From the NCBI GenBank assembly GCA_963693285.1, contig OY848923.1, positions 4,557,609-4,621,608 of the forward strand: a DNA stretch of 64,000 nucleotides, given 5' to 3'. The DNA comes from Xestospongia muta. Its lineage: Eukaryota; Porifera; Demospongiae; Haplosclerida; Petrosiidae. Below, piece after piece: positions 49,401 to 62,280 of the stretch (position 1 is its first letter; every line of letters starts with the position of its first letter). A model generated the notes under the pieces. The model was given only the letters and a program-made list of their open reading frames with translations. It searched no databases and had not been told where the DNA came from. Made by a program: the position numbers and the translations under genes.

Positions 49401-51140
49401 AAAGGTAAAAAAGATTAGAAATTAACTATGAAAACTCGTTAAATAAGCTGATCTAAAGAGTTTAGTAAGTTTATTTGTCTTAAATATACTAATAAAGTAG
49501 TCTAAATAGGTTAAAACTGTAAAATAAAGAGTTTAGAGCTGTTTCAAAGTTAAAAAAGATTAGAAATTAACTGTGAAAACTGGTTAAATAAGCTGATCTA
49601 AATAGTTTAGTAAGTTATTCTGTCTTAAATATACTAATAAAGTAGTCTAAATACGTTAAAACTCTAAAATAAAGTGTTTAGAGCTTTTTGAAAGTTAAAA
49701 AAGATTAGAAATTAACTGTGAAAACTGGTTGAATAAGCTGATTTTAGTAAGTTTATCTCTCTTAAATATATTAATAAAGTAGTCTAAATAGGTTAAAACT
49801 CTAAAATAAAGAGTTTAGAGCTTTTTGAAAGTTAAAAAAGATTAGAAATTAACTGTGAGAACTGGTTAAATAAGCTGATCTAAAGAGTTTAGTAAGTTTA
49901 TCTGTCTTAAATATACTAATAAAGTAGTCGAAATAGGTTAAAACTCTAAAATAAAGAGTTTAGAGCTTTTTGAAAATAAAAAAAATTAGAAATTAACTGT
50001 GAAAACTGGTTAAATAAGCTGATCTAAAGAGTTTAGTAAGTTTATCTGTCTTAAATATACTAATAAAGTAGTCGAAATAGGTTAAAACTCTAAAATAAAG
50101 AGTTTAGAGCTGTTTCAAAGTTAAAAAAGATTAGAAATTAACTGTGAAAACTGGTTAAATAAGCAGATCTAAAGAGTTTACTAAGTTCATCTGTCTTAAA
50201 TATACTAATAAAGTAGTCTAAATAGGTTAAAACTCTAAAATAAAGAGTTAGAGCTTTTTCAAAGTTAAAAAAGATTAGAAATTAATGGTGACATCTGGTT
50301 AAATAAGCTGATCTAAAGAGTTTAGTAATTTTATATGTCTTAAATACACTAATAAAGTATTCTAAATAGGTTAAAATTCTAAAATAGTGTGTTTAGAGCT
50401 TTTTGAAAGTTAAAAAAGATTAGAAATTAACTGTGAAAACTGGTTAAATAAGCTGATCTAAAGAGTTTAGTAAGTTTATCTGTGTTAAATATACTAATAA
50501 AGTAGTCTAAATAGGTTAAAACTCTAAAATAAAGAGTTTAGAGCTTTTTGAAAGTTAAAAAAGATTAGAAATTAACTGTGAAAACTTGTTAAACCGGCTG
50601 ATCTAAAGAGTTAAGTAAGTTTATCTGTCTTAAATATACTAATAAAGTAGTCTAAATAGATTAAAACCCTAAAATAAAGAGTTTAGAGCTTATTGAAAGC
50701 TAAAAAAGATTAGAAATTAACTGTGAAAACTGGTTAAATAAGCTGATCTAAAGAGTTTAGTAAGTTTATCTGTCTAAATATACTAATAAAGTAGTCTAAA
50801 TAGGTTAAAACTCTAAAATAAAGAGTTTGGAGCTTTTTGAAAGGTAAAAAAGATTAGAAATTAACTATGAAAACTCGTTAAATAAGCTGATCTAAAGAGT
50901 TTAGTAAGTTTATTTGTCTTAAATATACTAATAAAGTAGTCTAAATAGGTTAAAACTCTAAAATAAAGAGTTTAGAGCTGTTTCAAAGTTAAAAAAGATT
51001 AGAAATTAAGTGTGAAAACTGGTTAAATAAGCTGATCTAAATAGTTTAGTAAGTTATTCTGTCTTAAATATACTAATAAAGTAGTCTAAATACGTTAAAA
51101 CTCTAAAATAAAGTGTTTAGAGCTTTTTGAAAGTTAAAAA
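49401..51140 (+). repeat. 10-unit duplication (offset about 1,439 bp), partial
   Basis: AAAGGTAAAA followed by AACTATGAAAACTCGTTAAAT and TTATTTGTC occurs at 49401 and 50840. TAAATAGTTTAGTAAGTTATTC and AATACGTTAAAAC follow in both. The offset is 10 units less 11. The first copy is followed by a GATTTTAGTAAG deletion monomer (about 49740) that the second lacks. Confidence 0.75.
50577..50720 (+). repeat. Monomer with CCGG and TTATTGAAAGC
   Basis: CTTGTTAAACCGGCTGATC (CCGG at 50594) with GAGTTAAGTAAG and AAAACCCTAAAA recurs with CCGG at 53346, an offset of 2,752 bp (19 units less 3). Both end in TTATTGAAAGCTAAAA, the GAAAGCT form that is otherwise a left-side character. These two are the only CCGG-bearing monomers I noticed. 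Confidence 0.75.
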
Positions 51141-51803
51141 AGATTAGAAATTAACTGTGAAAACTGGTTAAATAAGCTGATCTAAAGAGTTTAGTAAGTT
51201 TATCTCTCTTAAATATACTAATAAAGTAGACTAAATAGGTTAAAACCCTAAAATAAAGAGTTTAGAGCTTTTTGAAAGTTAAAAAAGATTAGAAATTAAC
51301 TGTGAAAACTGGTTAAATAAGCTGATCTAAAGAGTTTAGTAAGTTTATCTCTCTTAAATATACTATAAAGTAGACTAAATAGGTTAAAACCCTAAAATAA
51401 AGAGTTTAGAGCTTTTTGAAAGTTAAAAAAGATTAGAAATTAACTGTGAAAACTGGTTAAATAAGCTGATCTAAAGAGTTTAGTAAGTGTATCTCTTTTA
51501 AATATACTAATAAAGTAGTCTAAATAGGTTAAACCTCTAAAATAAAGACTTGAGAGCTTTTTCAAACTTAAAAAAATTAGAAATTAATGGTGAAAACTGG
51601 TTAAATAAGCTGATCTAAAGAGTTTAGTAAGTTTATCTGTCTTAAATATACTAATAAAGTAGTCTAAATAGGTTAAAACTCTAAAATAAAGAGTTTAGAG
51701 CTTTTTGAAAGTTAAAAAAGATTAGAAATTAACTGTGAAAACTGGTTAAATAAGCTGATCTAAAGAGTTTAGTAAGTTTATCTCTCTTAAATATACTAAT
51801 AAA

Positions 51804-53325
51804 GTACTCTAAATAGGTTAAAAATCTAAAATAAAGAGTTTAGAGCTGTTTGAAAGTTAAAAAAGATTAGAAATTAACTGTGAAAAGTGGTTAAATAACT
51901 TGATCTAAAGAGTTTAGTAAGTTTATCTCTCTTAAATATACTAATAAAGTAGTCTAAATAGGTTAAAACTCTAAAATAAAGAGTTTAGAGCTCTTTGAAA
52001 GTAAAAAAGATTAGAAATTAATGGTGAAAACTGGTTAAATAAGCTGAACTAAAGACTTTAGTAAGTTTGTCTCTCTTAAATATACTAATAAAGTAGTCTA
52101 AATAGGTTAAATGTCTAAAATAAAGAGTTTAGAGCTTTTTGAAAGTTAAAAAAGATTAGAAATTAATGGTGAAAACTGGTTAAATAAGCAGAACTAAAGA
52201 CTTTAGTAAGTTTATCTGTCTTAAATATACTAATAAAGTAGTCTAAATAGGTTAAATCTCTAAAATAAAGAGTTTAGAGCTTTTTGAAAGTTAAAAACAT
52301 TAGAAATTAACTGTGAAAACTGTTTAAATTACCTGATCTAAAGAGTTTAGTAAGTTTATCTCTCTAAAATATACTAATAAAGTAGTCTAAATAGTTTAAA
52401 ACTCTAAAATAAAGTGTTTAGAGCTTTTTGAAAGTTACAAAAGATTAGAAATTAACTGTGAAAACTGGTTAAATAAGCTGATCTAAAGAGTTTAGTAAGT
52501 TTATCTCTCTTAAATATACTAATAAAGTAGTCTAAATAGGTTAAAACTCTAAAATAAAGAGTTTAGAGCTTTTTGAAAGTTTAAAAAGATTAGAAATTAA
52601 CTTTGAAAACTGGTTAAATAAGCTGATCTAAAGAGTTTAGTAAGTTTATCTCTCTTAAATATACTAATAAAGTAGTCTAAATAGGTTAAAACCCTAAAAT
52701 AAAGAGTTTACAGCTTTTTGAAAGTTAAAAAAGATTAGAAATTAACTGTGAAAACTGGTTAAATAAGCTGATCTAAAGAGTTTAGTAAGTTTATCTCTCT
52801 TAAATATACTGATAAAGTAGTCTAAATACGTTAAAACTCTAAAATAAAGAGTTTAGAGCTTTTTGAAAGTTAAAAAAGATTAGAAATTAATGGTCTTAAA
52901 ACTTGTTAAATAAGCTGATCTAAAGAGTTTAGTAAGTTTATCTCTCTTAAATATACTAATAAAGTAGTCTAAATAGGTTAAAACTCTAAAATAAAGAGTT
53001 TAGAGCTTTTTGAAAGTTAAAAAAGATTAGAAATTAACTGTGAAAACTGGTTAAATAAGCTGATCTAAAGAGTTTAGTAAGTTTATCTCTCTTAAATATA
53101 CTAATAAAGTAGTCTAAACAGGTTAAAACTCTAAAATAAAGAGTTTAGAGCTTTTTGAATGTTAAAAAGGATTAGAAATTAACTGTGAAAACTGGTTAAA
53201 TAAGCTGATCTAAAGAGTTTAGTAAGTGTATCTCTCTTAAATATACTAATAAAGTAGTCTAAATAGGTTAAAACTCTAAAATAAAGAGTTTAGAGCTTTT
53301 TGAAAGTTAAAAAAGATTAGAAATT
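51804..53325 (+). repeat. Duplicated block C, second copy
   Basis: This copy keeps the marker order of 39932-41450. It has its own changes, such as AAGCAGAACT near 52186 and GTTACAAAAG at 52434. It shares the latter with a third, partial copy at about 61,690-62,280 (GTTACAAAAG at 61982). The second and third copies are therefore closer to each other than to the first. After 53325 it diverges into a monomer with a CCGG. Confidence 0.85.
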
Positions 53326-53879
53326 AACTGTGAAAACTTGTTAAACCGGCTGATCTAAAGAGTTAAGTAAGTTTATCTGTCTTAAATATACTAATAAAGT
53401 AGTCTAAATAAATTAAAACCCTAAAATAAAGAGTTTAGAGCTTATTGAAAGCTAAAAAAGATTAGAAATTAACTGTGAAAACTGGTTAAATAAGCTGATC
53501 TAAAGAGTTTAGTAAGTTTATCTCTCTGAAATATACTAATAAAGTAGTCTAAACAGGTTAAAACTCTAAAATAAAGTGTTTAGAGCTTTTTCAAAGTTAA
53601 AAAAAATTAGAAATTAACTGTGAAAACTGGTTAAATAAGCTGATCTAAAGAGTTTAGTAAGTTTATCTGTCTTAAATATACTAATAAAGTAGTCTAAATA
53701 GGTTAAAACTCTAAAATAAAGAGTTTAGAGCTTTTTGAAAGTTAAAAAAGATTACAACTTAACTGAAAACTGGTTAAACAAGCTGATCTAAAGAGTTTAG
53801 TAAGTTTATCTCTCTTAAATATACTAATAAAGTAGTCTAAATAGGTTAAAACTCTAAAATAAAGAGTTTAGAGCTTTTT

Positions 53880-54505
53880 GAAAGTTAAAAAAAATTAGAA
53901 ATTAACTGTGAAAACTAGTTAAATAAGCTGATCTAAAGAGTTTAGTAAGTTTATCTGTCTTAAATATACTAATAAAGTAGTCTAAATAGGTTAAAACTCT
54001 AAAATAAAGTGTTTAGAGCTTTTTGAAAGTTAAAAAGATTAGAAAGTAACTGTGAAAACTGGTTAAATAAGGTGATCTAAAGAGTTTCGTAAGTTTATCT
54101 CTTTTAAATATACTAATCAAGTAGTCTAAATTGGTTAAAAATTTAAAAGAACGTGTTCAGAGATTTTTGAAAGTTAAAAAGTTTAGAAATTAACTGTGAA
54201 AACTGGTTAAATAAGCTGATCTAAAGAGTTTAGTAAGTTTATCTCTCTTAAACATACTAATAAAGTAGTCTAAATAGGTTAAAACTCTAAAATAAAGAGT
54301 TTAGAACTTTTTGAAAGTTAAAAAAGATTATAAATTAACTGTGAAAACTGGTTAAATAAGCTGATCTAAAGAGTTTAGTAAGTTTATCTGTCTTAAATAT
54401 ACTAATAAAGTAGTCTAAATAGGTTGAAACGCTAATAATAACTGTTTAGAGCTTTTTGAAAGTTAAAAAAATTAGAAATTAACTGTGAAAACTGGTTAAG
54501 TAAGC
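53880..54505 (+). repeat. Divergent block D, second copy
   Basis: This has the same order as 43160-43795: a TAGTTAAAT monomer, AGAAAGTAACTG, TTCGTAAG, AATCAAGTAG, ATTTAAAAGAACGTG, then TTGAAACGCTAATAATAACTG at 54424. A related single monomer is at about 56105-56200 (TTCGTAAG, AATCGAGTAG, TTTAAAAGAAAGTGTTCAG), probably a more distant copy. Confidence 0.8.
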
Positions 54506-57500
54506 TGATGTAAAGAGTTTAGTAAGTTTATCTCTCTAAAATATACTAATAAAGTAGTCTAAATAGGTTGAAACGCTAAGAATAACTGTTTAGAGCTTTT
54601 TGAAAGTTAAAAAAATTAGAAATTAACTGTGAAAACTGGTTAAATAAGCTGATCTAAAGAGTTTAGTAAGATTATCTCTCTGAAATATACTAATAAAGTA
54701 GTCTAAAAAGGTTAAAACTCTAAAATAAAGTGTTTAGAGCTTTTTGAAAGTTAAAAAAAATTAGATATTAACTGTGAAAACTGGTTAAATAAGCTGATCT
54801 AAAGAGTTTAGTACGTTTATCTGTCTTAAATATACTAATAAAGTAGTCTAAATAGGTTAAAACTCTAAAATAAAGAGTTTAGAGCTTTTTGAAAGTTAAA
54901 AAAAATTAGAAATTAACTGTGAAAACTGGTTAAATAAGCTGATCTAAAGAGTTTAGTAAGTTTATCTCTCTTAAATATACTAATAAAGTAGTCTAAACAG
55001 GTTAAAACTCTAAAATAAAGAGTTTAGAGCTTTTTGAATGTTACAAAAGATTAGAAATTAACTTTGAAAACTGGTTAAATAAGCTGATCTAAAGAGTTTA
55101 GTAAGTGTATCTCTCTTAAATATACTAATAAAGTAGTCTAAATAGGTTAAAACTCTAAAATAAAGAGTTTAGAGCTTTTTGAAAGTTAAAAAAGATTAGA
55201 AATTAACTGTGAAAACTGGTTAAATAAGCTGATTTAAAGAGTTTAGTAAGTTTATCTGTCTTAAATATATTAATGAAGTAGTCTAAATAGGCTAAAACTC
55301 TAAAATTAAGAGTTTACAGCTTTTTGAAAGTTAAAAAAGATTAGAAATTAACTGTGAAAACTGGTTAAATAAGCTGATCTAAAGAGTTTAGTAAGTTTAT
55401 CTGTCTTAAATATACTAATAAAGTAGTCTAAATAGGTTAAAACTCTAAAATAAAGTGTTTAGAGCTTTTTGAAAGTTAAAAAAGATTAGAAATTAACTGT
55501 GAAAATTAGTTAAATAAGCTGATCTAAACAGTTTAGTAAGTTTATCTCTCTAAAATATACTAATAAAGTAGTCTAAATAGGTTAAAACTCTAAAATAAAC
55601 AGTTTAGAACTTTTTGAAAGTTAAAAAAGATTAGAAATTAACTGTGAAAACTGCTTAAATAAGCTGATCTAAAGAGTTTAGTAAGTTTATCTGTCTTAAA
55701 TATAGTAATAAAGTAGTCTAAATAGGTTGAAACGCTAATAATAACTGTTTAGAGCTTTTTGAAAGTTAAAAAAATTAGAAATTAACTGTGAAAACTGGTT
55801 AAATAAGCTGATCTGAAGAGTTTAGTAAGTTTATCTCTCTGAAATATACTAATAAAGTAGTCTAAATAGGTTAAAACTCTAAAATAAAGTGTTTAGAGCT
55901 TTTTCAATGTTAAAAAAAATTAGAAATTAACTGTGAAAACTGGTTAAATAAGCTGATCTAAAGAGTTTAGTAAGTTTATCTGTCTTAAATATACTAATAA
56001 AGTAGTCTAAATAGGTTAAAACTCTAAAATAAAGAGTTTATAGCTTTTTGAAAGTTAAAAAAGATTACAACTTAACTGTGAAAAATGGTTAAATAAGCTG
56101 ATCTAAAGAGTTTCGTAAGTTTCTCTCTTTTAAATATACTAATCGAGTAGTCTAAATATGTTAAAAATTTAAAAGAAAGTGTTCAGAGATTTTTGAAAGT
56201 TAAAAAGATTAGAAATTAACTGTGAAAACTGGTTAAATAAGCTGATCTAAAGAGTTTAGTAAGTTTATCTCTCTTAAATATACTAATAAAGTAGTCTAAA
56301 TAGGTTAAAACTCTAAAGTAAAGAGTTTAGAGCTTTTTGAAAGTTAAAAAGATTAGAAATTAACTGTGAAAACTGGTTAAATAAGCTGATCTAAAGAGTT
56401 TAGTAAGTTTATCTGTCTTAAATATACTAATAAAGTAGTCTAAATAGGTTAAAAATCTAAAATAAAGAGTTTAGAGCTTTTTGAAAGTTAAAAAAGGTTA
56501 GAAATTAACTGTGAAAACTGGTTAAATAAGCTGATCTAAAGAGTTTAGTAAGTTTATCTGTCTTAAATATACTAATAAAGTAGTCTAAATAGGTTAACAC
56601 TCTAAAATAAAGAGTTTAGAGCTGTTTGAAAGTTTAAAAAGATTAGAAATTAACTGTGAAAACTGGTTAAATAAGCTGATCTAAAGAGTTTAGTAACTTT
56701 ATCTCTCTTAAATATACTAATAAAGTAGTCTAAATAGGTTAAAGCCCTAAAATAAAGAGTTTACAGCTTTATGAAAGTTAAAAAAGATGAGAAATTAACT
56801 GTGAAAACTGGTTAAATAAGCTGATCTAAAGAGTTTACTAAGTTTATCTCTCTTAAATATACTAATAAAGTAGTCTAAATAGGTTAAAACTCTAAAATAA
56901 AGAGTTTAGAGCTTTTTGAAAGTTAAAAAAGATTAGAAATTAACTGTGAAAACTGGTTAAATAAGCTGATCTAAAGAGTTTAGTAAGTTTATCTGTTTTA
57001 AATATACTAATAAGGTAGTCTAAATAGGTTAAAACTCTAAAATAAAGAGTTTAGAGCTTTTTGAAAGTTAAAAAAGATTAGAAATTAACTGTTAAAGCTG
57101 GTTAAATAAGCTGATCTAAAGAGTTTAGTAAGTTTATCTCTCTTAAATATACTAATAAAGTAGTCTAAATAGGTTAAAACTCTAAAATAAAGAGTTTAGA
57201 GCTTTTTGAAAGTTAAAAAAGATTAGAAATTGACTGTGAAAACTGGTTAAATAAGCTGATCTAAAGAGTTTAGTAAGTTTATCTCTCTTAAACATACAAA
57301 TAAAGTAGTCTCAACAGGTTAAAACTCTAAAATAAAGAGTTTAGAGCTTTTTGAAAGTTAAAAAAGATTAGAAATTAACTGTGAAAACTGGTTAAATAAG
57401 CTGATCTAAAGAGTTTAGTAAGTTTATCTGTCTTAAATATACTAATAAAGTAGTCTAAATAGGTTGAAACGCTAATAATAACTGTTTAGAGCTTTTTGAA

Positions 57501-57897
57501 AGTTAAAAAAATTAGAAATTAACTGTGAAAACTGGTTAAGTAAGCTGATGTAAAGAGTTTAGTAAGTTTATCTCTCTAAAATATACTAATAAAGTAGTCT
57601 AAATAGGTTAAAACTCTGAAATAAAGTGTTTAGAGCTTTTTGAAAGTTAAAAAAAATTAGAAATTAACTGTGAAAACTGGTTAAATAAGCTGATCTAAAG
57701 AGTTTAGTAAGTTTATCTCTCTTAAATATACTAATAAAGTAGTCTAAATAGGTTAAAACTCTAAAATAAAGAGTTTAGAACTTTTTGAAAGTTAAAAAAG
57801 ATTAGAAATTAACTGTGAAAACTGGTTAAATAAGCTGATCTAAAGAGTTTAGTAAGTTTATCTGTCTTAAATATACTAATAAAGTAGTCTAAATAGG

Positions 57898-58920
57898 TTG
57901 AAACGCTAAGAATAACTGTTTAGAGCTTTTTGAAAGTTAAAAAAATTAGAAATTAACTGTGAAAACTGGTTAAATAAGCTGATCTAAAGAGTTTAGTAAG
58001 TTTATCTCTCTTAAATATACTAATAAAGTAGTCTAAAAAGGTTAAAACTCTAAAATAAAGTGTTTAGAGCTTTTTGAAAGTTAAAAAAAATTAGAAATTA
58101 ACTGTGAAAACTGGTTAAATAAGCTGATCTAAAGAGTTTAGTAAGTTTATCTCTCTTAAATATACTAATAAAGTAGTCTAAATAGTTTAAAACTCTAAAA
58201 TAAAGAGTTTAGAGCTTTTTGAAAGTTAAAAAAAATTAGAAATTGTGAAAACTAGTTAAATAAGCTGATCTAAAGAGTTTAGTAAGTTTATCTCTCTTAA
58301 ATATACTAATAAAGTAGTCTAAATAGGTTAAAACTCTAAAATAAAGAGTTTAGAGCTTTTTGAAAGTTAAAAAAGATTAGAAATTAACTGTGAAAACTGG
58401 TTAAATAAGCTGATCTAAAGAGTTTAGTAAGTTTATCTGTCTTAAATATACTAATAAAGTAGTCTAAATAGGTTGAAACGCTAATAATAACTGTTTAGAA
58501 CTTTTTGAAAGTTAAAAAAGATTAGAAATTAACTGTGAAAACTGGTTAAATAAACTGATCTAAAGAGTTTAGTAAGTTTATCTGTCTTAAATATACTAAT
58601 AAAGTAGTCTAAATAGGTTGAAACGCTAAGAATAACTGTTTAGAGCTTTTTGAAAGTTAAAAAAATTAGAAATTAACACTGAAAAGTGGTTAAATAAGCT
58701 GATCTAAAGAGTTTAGTAAGTTTATCTCTCTTAAATATACTAATAAAGTAGTCTAAAAAGGTTAAAACTCTAAAATAAAGTGTTTAGAGCTTTTTGAAAG
58801 TTAAAAAAATTAGAAATTAACTGTGAAAACTGGTTAAATAAGCTGATCTAAAGAGTTTAGTAAGTTTATCTCTCTAAAATATACTAATAAAGTAGTCTAA
58901 ATAGTTTAAAACTCTAAAAT
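57898..58920 (+). repeat. Local 5-unit duplication
   Basis: AAACGCTAAGAATAAC is at 57901 and 58621, GTCTAAAAAGG near 58032 and 58752, and AATAGTTTAA at 58181 and 58900, giving an offset of 720 then 719 bp (5 units less 5-6). The first copy includes a monomer with four bases lost, AAATTGTGAAAAC near 58241. Confidence 0.75.
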
Positions 58921-60180
58921 AAAGAGTTTAGAGCTTTTTGAAAGTTAAAAAAAATTAGAAATTAACTGTGAAAACTGGTTAAATAAGCTGATCTAAAGAG
59001 TTTAGTAAGTTTATCTCTCTTAAATATACTAATAAAGTAGTCTAAATAGGTTAAAACTCTAAAATAAAATGTTTAGAGCTTTTTGAAAGTTAAAAAAGAT
59101 TAGAAATTAACTGTGAAAACTGGTTAAATAAGCTGATCTAAAGAGTTTAGTAAGTTTATCTCTCTTAAATATACTAATAAAGTAGTCTAAATAGGTTAAA
59201 ACTCTAAAGTAAAGAGTTTACAGCTTTTTGAAAGTTAAAAAGATTAGAAATTAACTGTGAAAACTGGTTAAATAAGCTGATCTAAAGAGTTTAGTAAGTT
59301 TATCTGTCTTAAATATACTAATAAAGTAGTCTAAATAGGTTAAAAATCTAAAATAAAGAGTTTAGAGGTTTTTGAAAGTTAAAAAAGATTAGAAATTAAC
59401 TGTGAAAACTGGTTAAATAAGCTGATCTAAAGAGTTTAGTGACTTTATCTCTCTTAAATATACTAATAAAGTAGTCTAAATAGGTTAAAGCTCTAAAATA
59501 AAGAGTTTACAGCTTTATGAAACTTAAAAAAGATGAGAAATTAACTGTGAAAACTGGTTAAATAAGCTGATCTAAAGAGTTTAGTAAGTTTATCTCTCTT
59601 AAATATACTAATAAAGTAGTCTAAATAGGTTAAAACTCTAAAATAAAGAGTTTAGAGCTTTTTGAAAGTTAAAAAAAATTAGAAATTAACTTTGAAAACT
59701 GGTTAAATAAGCTGATCTAAAGAGTTTAGTAAGTTTATCTCTCTTAAATGTACTAATAAAGTAGTCTAAATAGGTTAAAACTCTAAAATAAAGAGTTTAG
59801 AGCTGTTTGAAAGTTAAAAAAGATTAGAAATTGACTGTGAAAACTGGTTAAATAAGCTGATCTAAAGAGTTTAGTAAGTTTATCTGTCTTAAATATACTA
59901 ATAAAGTAGTCTAAATAGGTTGAAACGCTAATAATAACTGTTTAGAGCTTTTTGAAAGTTAAAAAAATTAGAAATTAACTGTGAAAACTGGTTAAATAAG
60001 CTGATCTAAAGAGTTTATTAGGTTTATCTCTCTTAAATATACTAATAAGGTAGTCTAAATAGGTTAAAACTCTAAAATAAAGAGTTTAGAGCTGTTTGAA
60101 AGTTTAAAAAGATTAGAAATTAACTGTGAAAACTGGTTAAATAAGCTGATCTAAAGAGTTTAGTAAGTTTATCTCTCTAA

Positions 60181-60200
60181 AATATACTAATTTTGTAGTC
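60181..60200 (+). repeat. Monomer with a four-base block substitution
   Basis: ACTAATAAAGTAGTC reads ACTAATTTTGTAGTC: the bases between CTAAT and GTAG change from AAA to TTT with length kept. I saw it once. The change is the exact complement of the replaced bases, as a tiny inversion or template switch would give. Confidence 0.7.
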
Positions 60201-61689
60201 TAAATAGGTTAAAACTCTAAAATAAAGAGTTTAGAGCTGTTTGAAGTTAAAAAAGATTAGAAATTAACTGTGAAAACTGGTTAAATAAGCTGATGTAAAG
60301 AGTTTAGTAAGTTTATCTCTCTAAAATATACCAATAAAGTCGTCTAAATATGTTAAAACTCTATAATAAAGTGTTTAGAGCTTTTTTAAATTTAAAAAAG
60401 ATTAGAAATTAACTGTTAAAGCTGGTTAAATAAGCTGATCTAAAGAGTTTAGTAAGTTTATCTCTCTTAAATATACTATTAAAGTAGTCTAAATAGGTTA
60501 CAACTCTAAAATAAAGAGTTTAGAGCTGTTTGAAGTTAAAAAAGATTAGAAATTAACTGTGAAAACTGGTTAAATAAGCTAATCTAAAGAGTTTAGTAAG
60601 TTTATCTCTCTAAAATATACTAATAAAGTCGTCTAAATAGGTTAAAACTCTAAAATAAAGTGTTTAGAGCTTTTTTAAATTTAAAAAAATTAGAAATTAA
60701 CTGTTAAAGCTGGTTAAATAAGCTGATCTAAAGAGTTTAGGAAGTTTATCTCTCTAAAATATACTAATAAAGTCGTCTAAATAGGTTAAAACTCTAAAAT
60801 AAAGTGTTTAGAGCTTTTTGAAAGTTAAAAAAGATTAGAAATTAATGATGAAAACTGGTTAAATAAGCTGATCTAAAGAGTTCAGTAAGTTTATCTGTCT
60901 TAAATATACTAATAAAGTAGTCTAAATAGATTAAAACTCTAAAATAAAGAGTTTAGAGCTTTTTGAAAGTTAAAAAAGATTAGAAATTAATGGTGAAAAC
61001 TGGTTAAATAAGCTGATCTAAAGAGTTTAGTAAGTTTATCTCTCTAAAATATACTAATAAAGTAGTCTAAGTAGGTTAAAACTCTAAAATAAACTGTTTA
61101 GAGCTTTTTGAAAGTTAAAAAAGATTAGAAATTAACTGTGAAAACTGGTTAAATAAGCTGATCTAAAGAGTTTAGTAAGTTTATCTCTCTTAAATATACT
61201 AATAAAGTAGTCTAAATAGGTTAAAACTCTAAAATAAAGAGTTTAGAACTTTTTGAAAGTTAAAAAAGATTATAAACTAACTGTGAAAACTGATTAAATA
61301 AGCTGATCTAAAGAGTTTAGTAAGTTTATCTCTCTTAAATATACTAATAAAGTAGTCTAAATAGGTTAAAACTGTAAAATAAAGTCTTTAGAGCTTTTTG
61401 AAAGTTAAAAAAGATTAGAAATTAACTGTGAAAACTGGTTAAATAAGCTGATCTAAAGAGTTCAGTAAGTTTATCTGTCTTAAATATACTAATAAAGTAG
61501 TCTAAATAGGTTAAAACTCTAAAATAAAGAGTTTACAGCTTTTTGAAAGTTAAAAAATATTAGAAATTAACTGTGAAAACTGGTTAAATAACCTGATTTA
61601 AAGAGGTTAGTAAGTTTATCTTTCTTAAATATACTAACAAAGTAGTCTAAATAGGTTAAAACTCTAAAATAAAGAGTTTAGAGCTTTTT

Positions 61690-62280
61690 GAAAGTTAAAA
61701 AAGATTAGAAATTAATGGTGAAAACTGGTTAAATAAGCTGAACTAAAGACTTTAGTAAGTTTATCTGTCTTAAATATACTAATAAAGTAGTCTAAATAGG
61801 TTAAATCTCTAAAATAAAGAGTTTAGAGCTTTTTGAAAGTTAAAAACATTAGAAATTAACTGTGAAAACTGGTTAAATAACCTGATCTAAAGAGTTTAGT
61901 AAGTTTATCTCTCTAAAATATACTAATAAAGTAGTCTAAATAGGTTAAAACTCTAAATAAAGTGTTTAGAGCTTTTTGAAAGTTACAAAAGATTAGAAAT
62001 TAACTGTGAAAACTGGTTAAATAAGCTGATCTAAAGAGTTTAGTAAGTTTATCTCTCTTAAATATACTAATAAAGTAGTCTAAATAGGTTAAAACTCTAA
62101 AATAAAGAGTTTAGAGCTTTTTGAAAGTTAAAAAAGATTAGAAATTAACTGTGAAAACTGGTTAAATAAGCTGGTCTAAAGAGTTCAGTAAGTTTATCTC
62201 TCTTAAATATACTAATAAAGTAGTCTAAATAGGTTAAAACCCTAAAATAAAGAGTTTACAGCTTTTTGAAAGTTAAAAAA
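61690..62280 (+). repeat. Duplicated block C, third partial copy
   Basis: It contains AAGCTGAACTAAAGAC (61735), then TTAAAAACATTAG, GGTTAAATAACCTGATC and GTTACAAAAG (61982), in the order of blocks C. Only one of the two AAGCTGAACT monomers is present here. The offset from the second copy is 9,548 bp at GTTACAAAAG (66 units less 22). Confidence 0.75.

Larger units (their letters stand above)
41976..59940 (+). repeat. TTGAAACGCTAA monomer subfamily (10 dispersed members)
   Basis: A variant of the dyad region, TTGAAACGCTAATAATAACTG or with AAGAATAACTG, occurs at 41976, 43714, 54424, 54568, 55727, 57464, 57898, 58473, 58618 and 59920, and nowhere on the left. It changes several bases together, abolishes the AAACTCT/AGAGTTT dyad and brings in a CpG. 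Gaps between members are 1,738, 10,710, 144, 1,159, 1,737, 434, 575, 145 and 1,302 bp, all close to whole monomer numbers (12, 74, 1, 8, 12, 3, 4, 1, 9). The coordinates span first to last member; most monomers between are ordinary. Confidence 0.85.
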
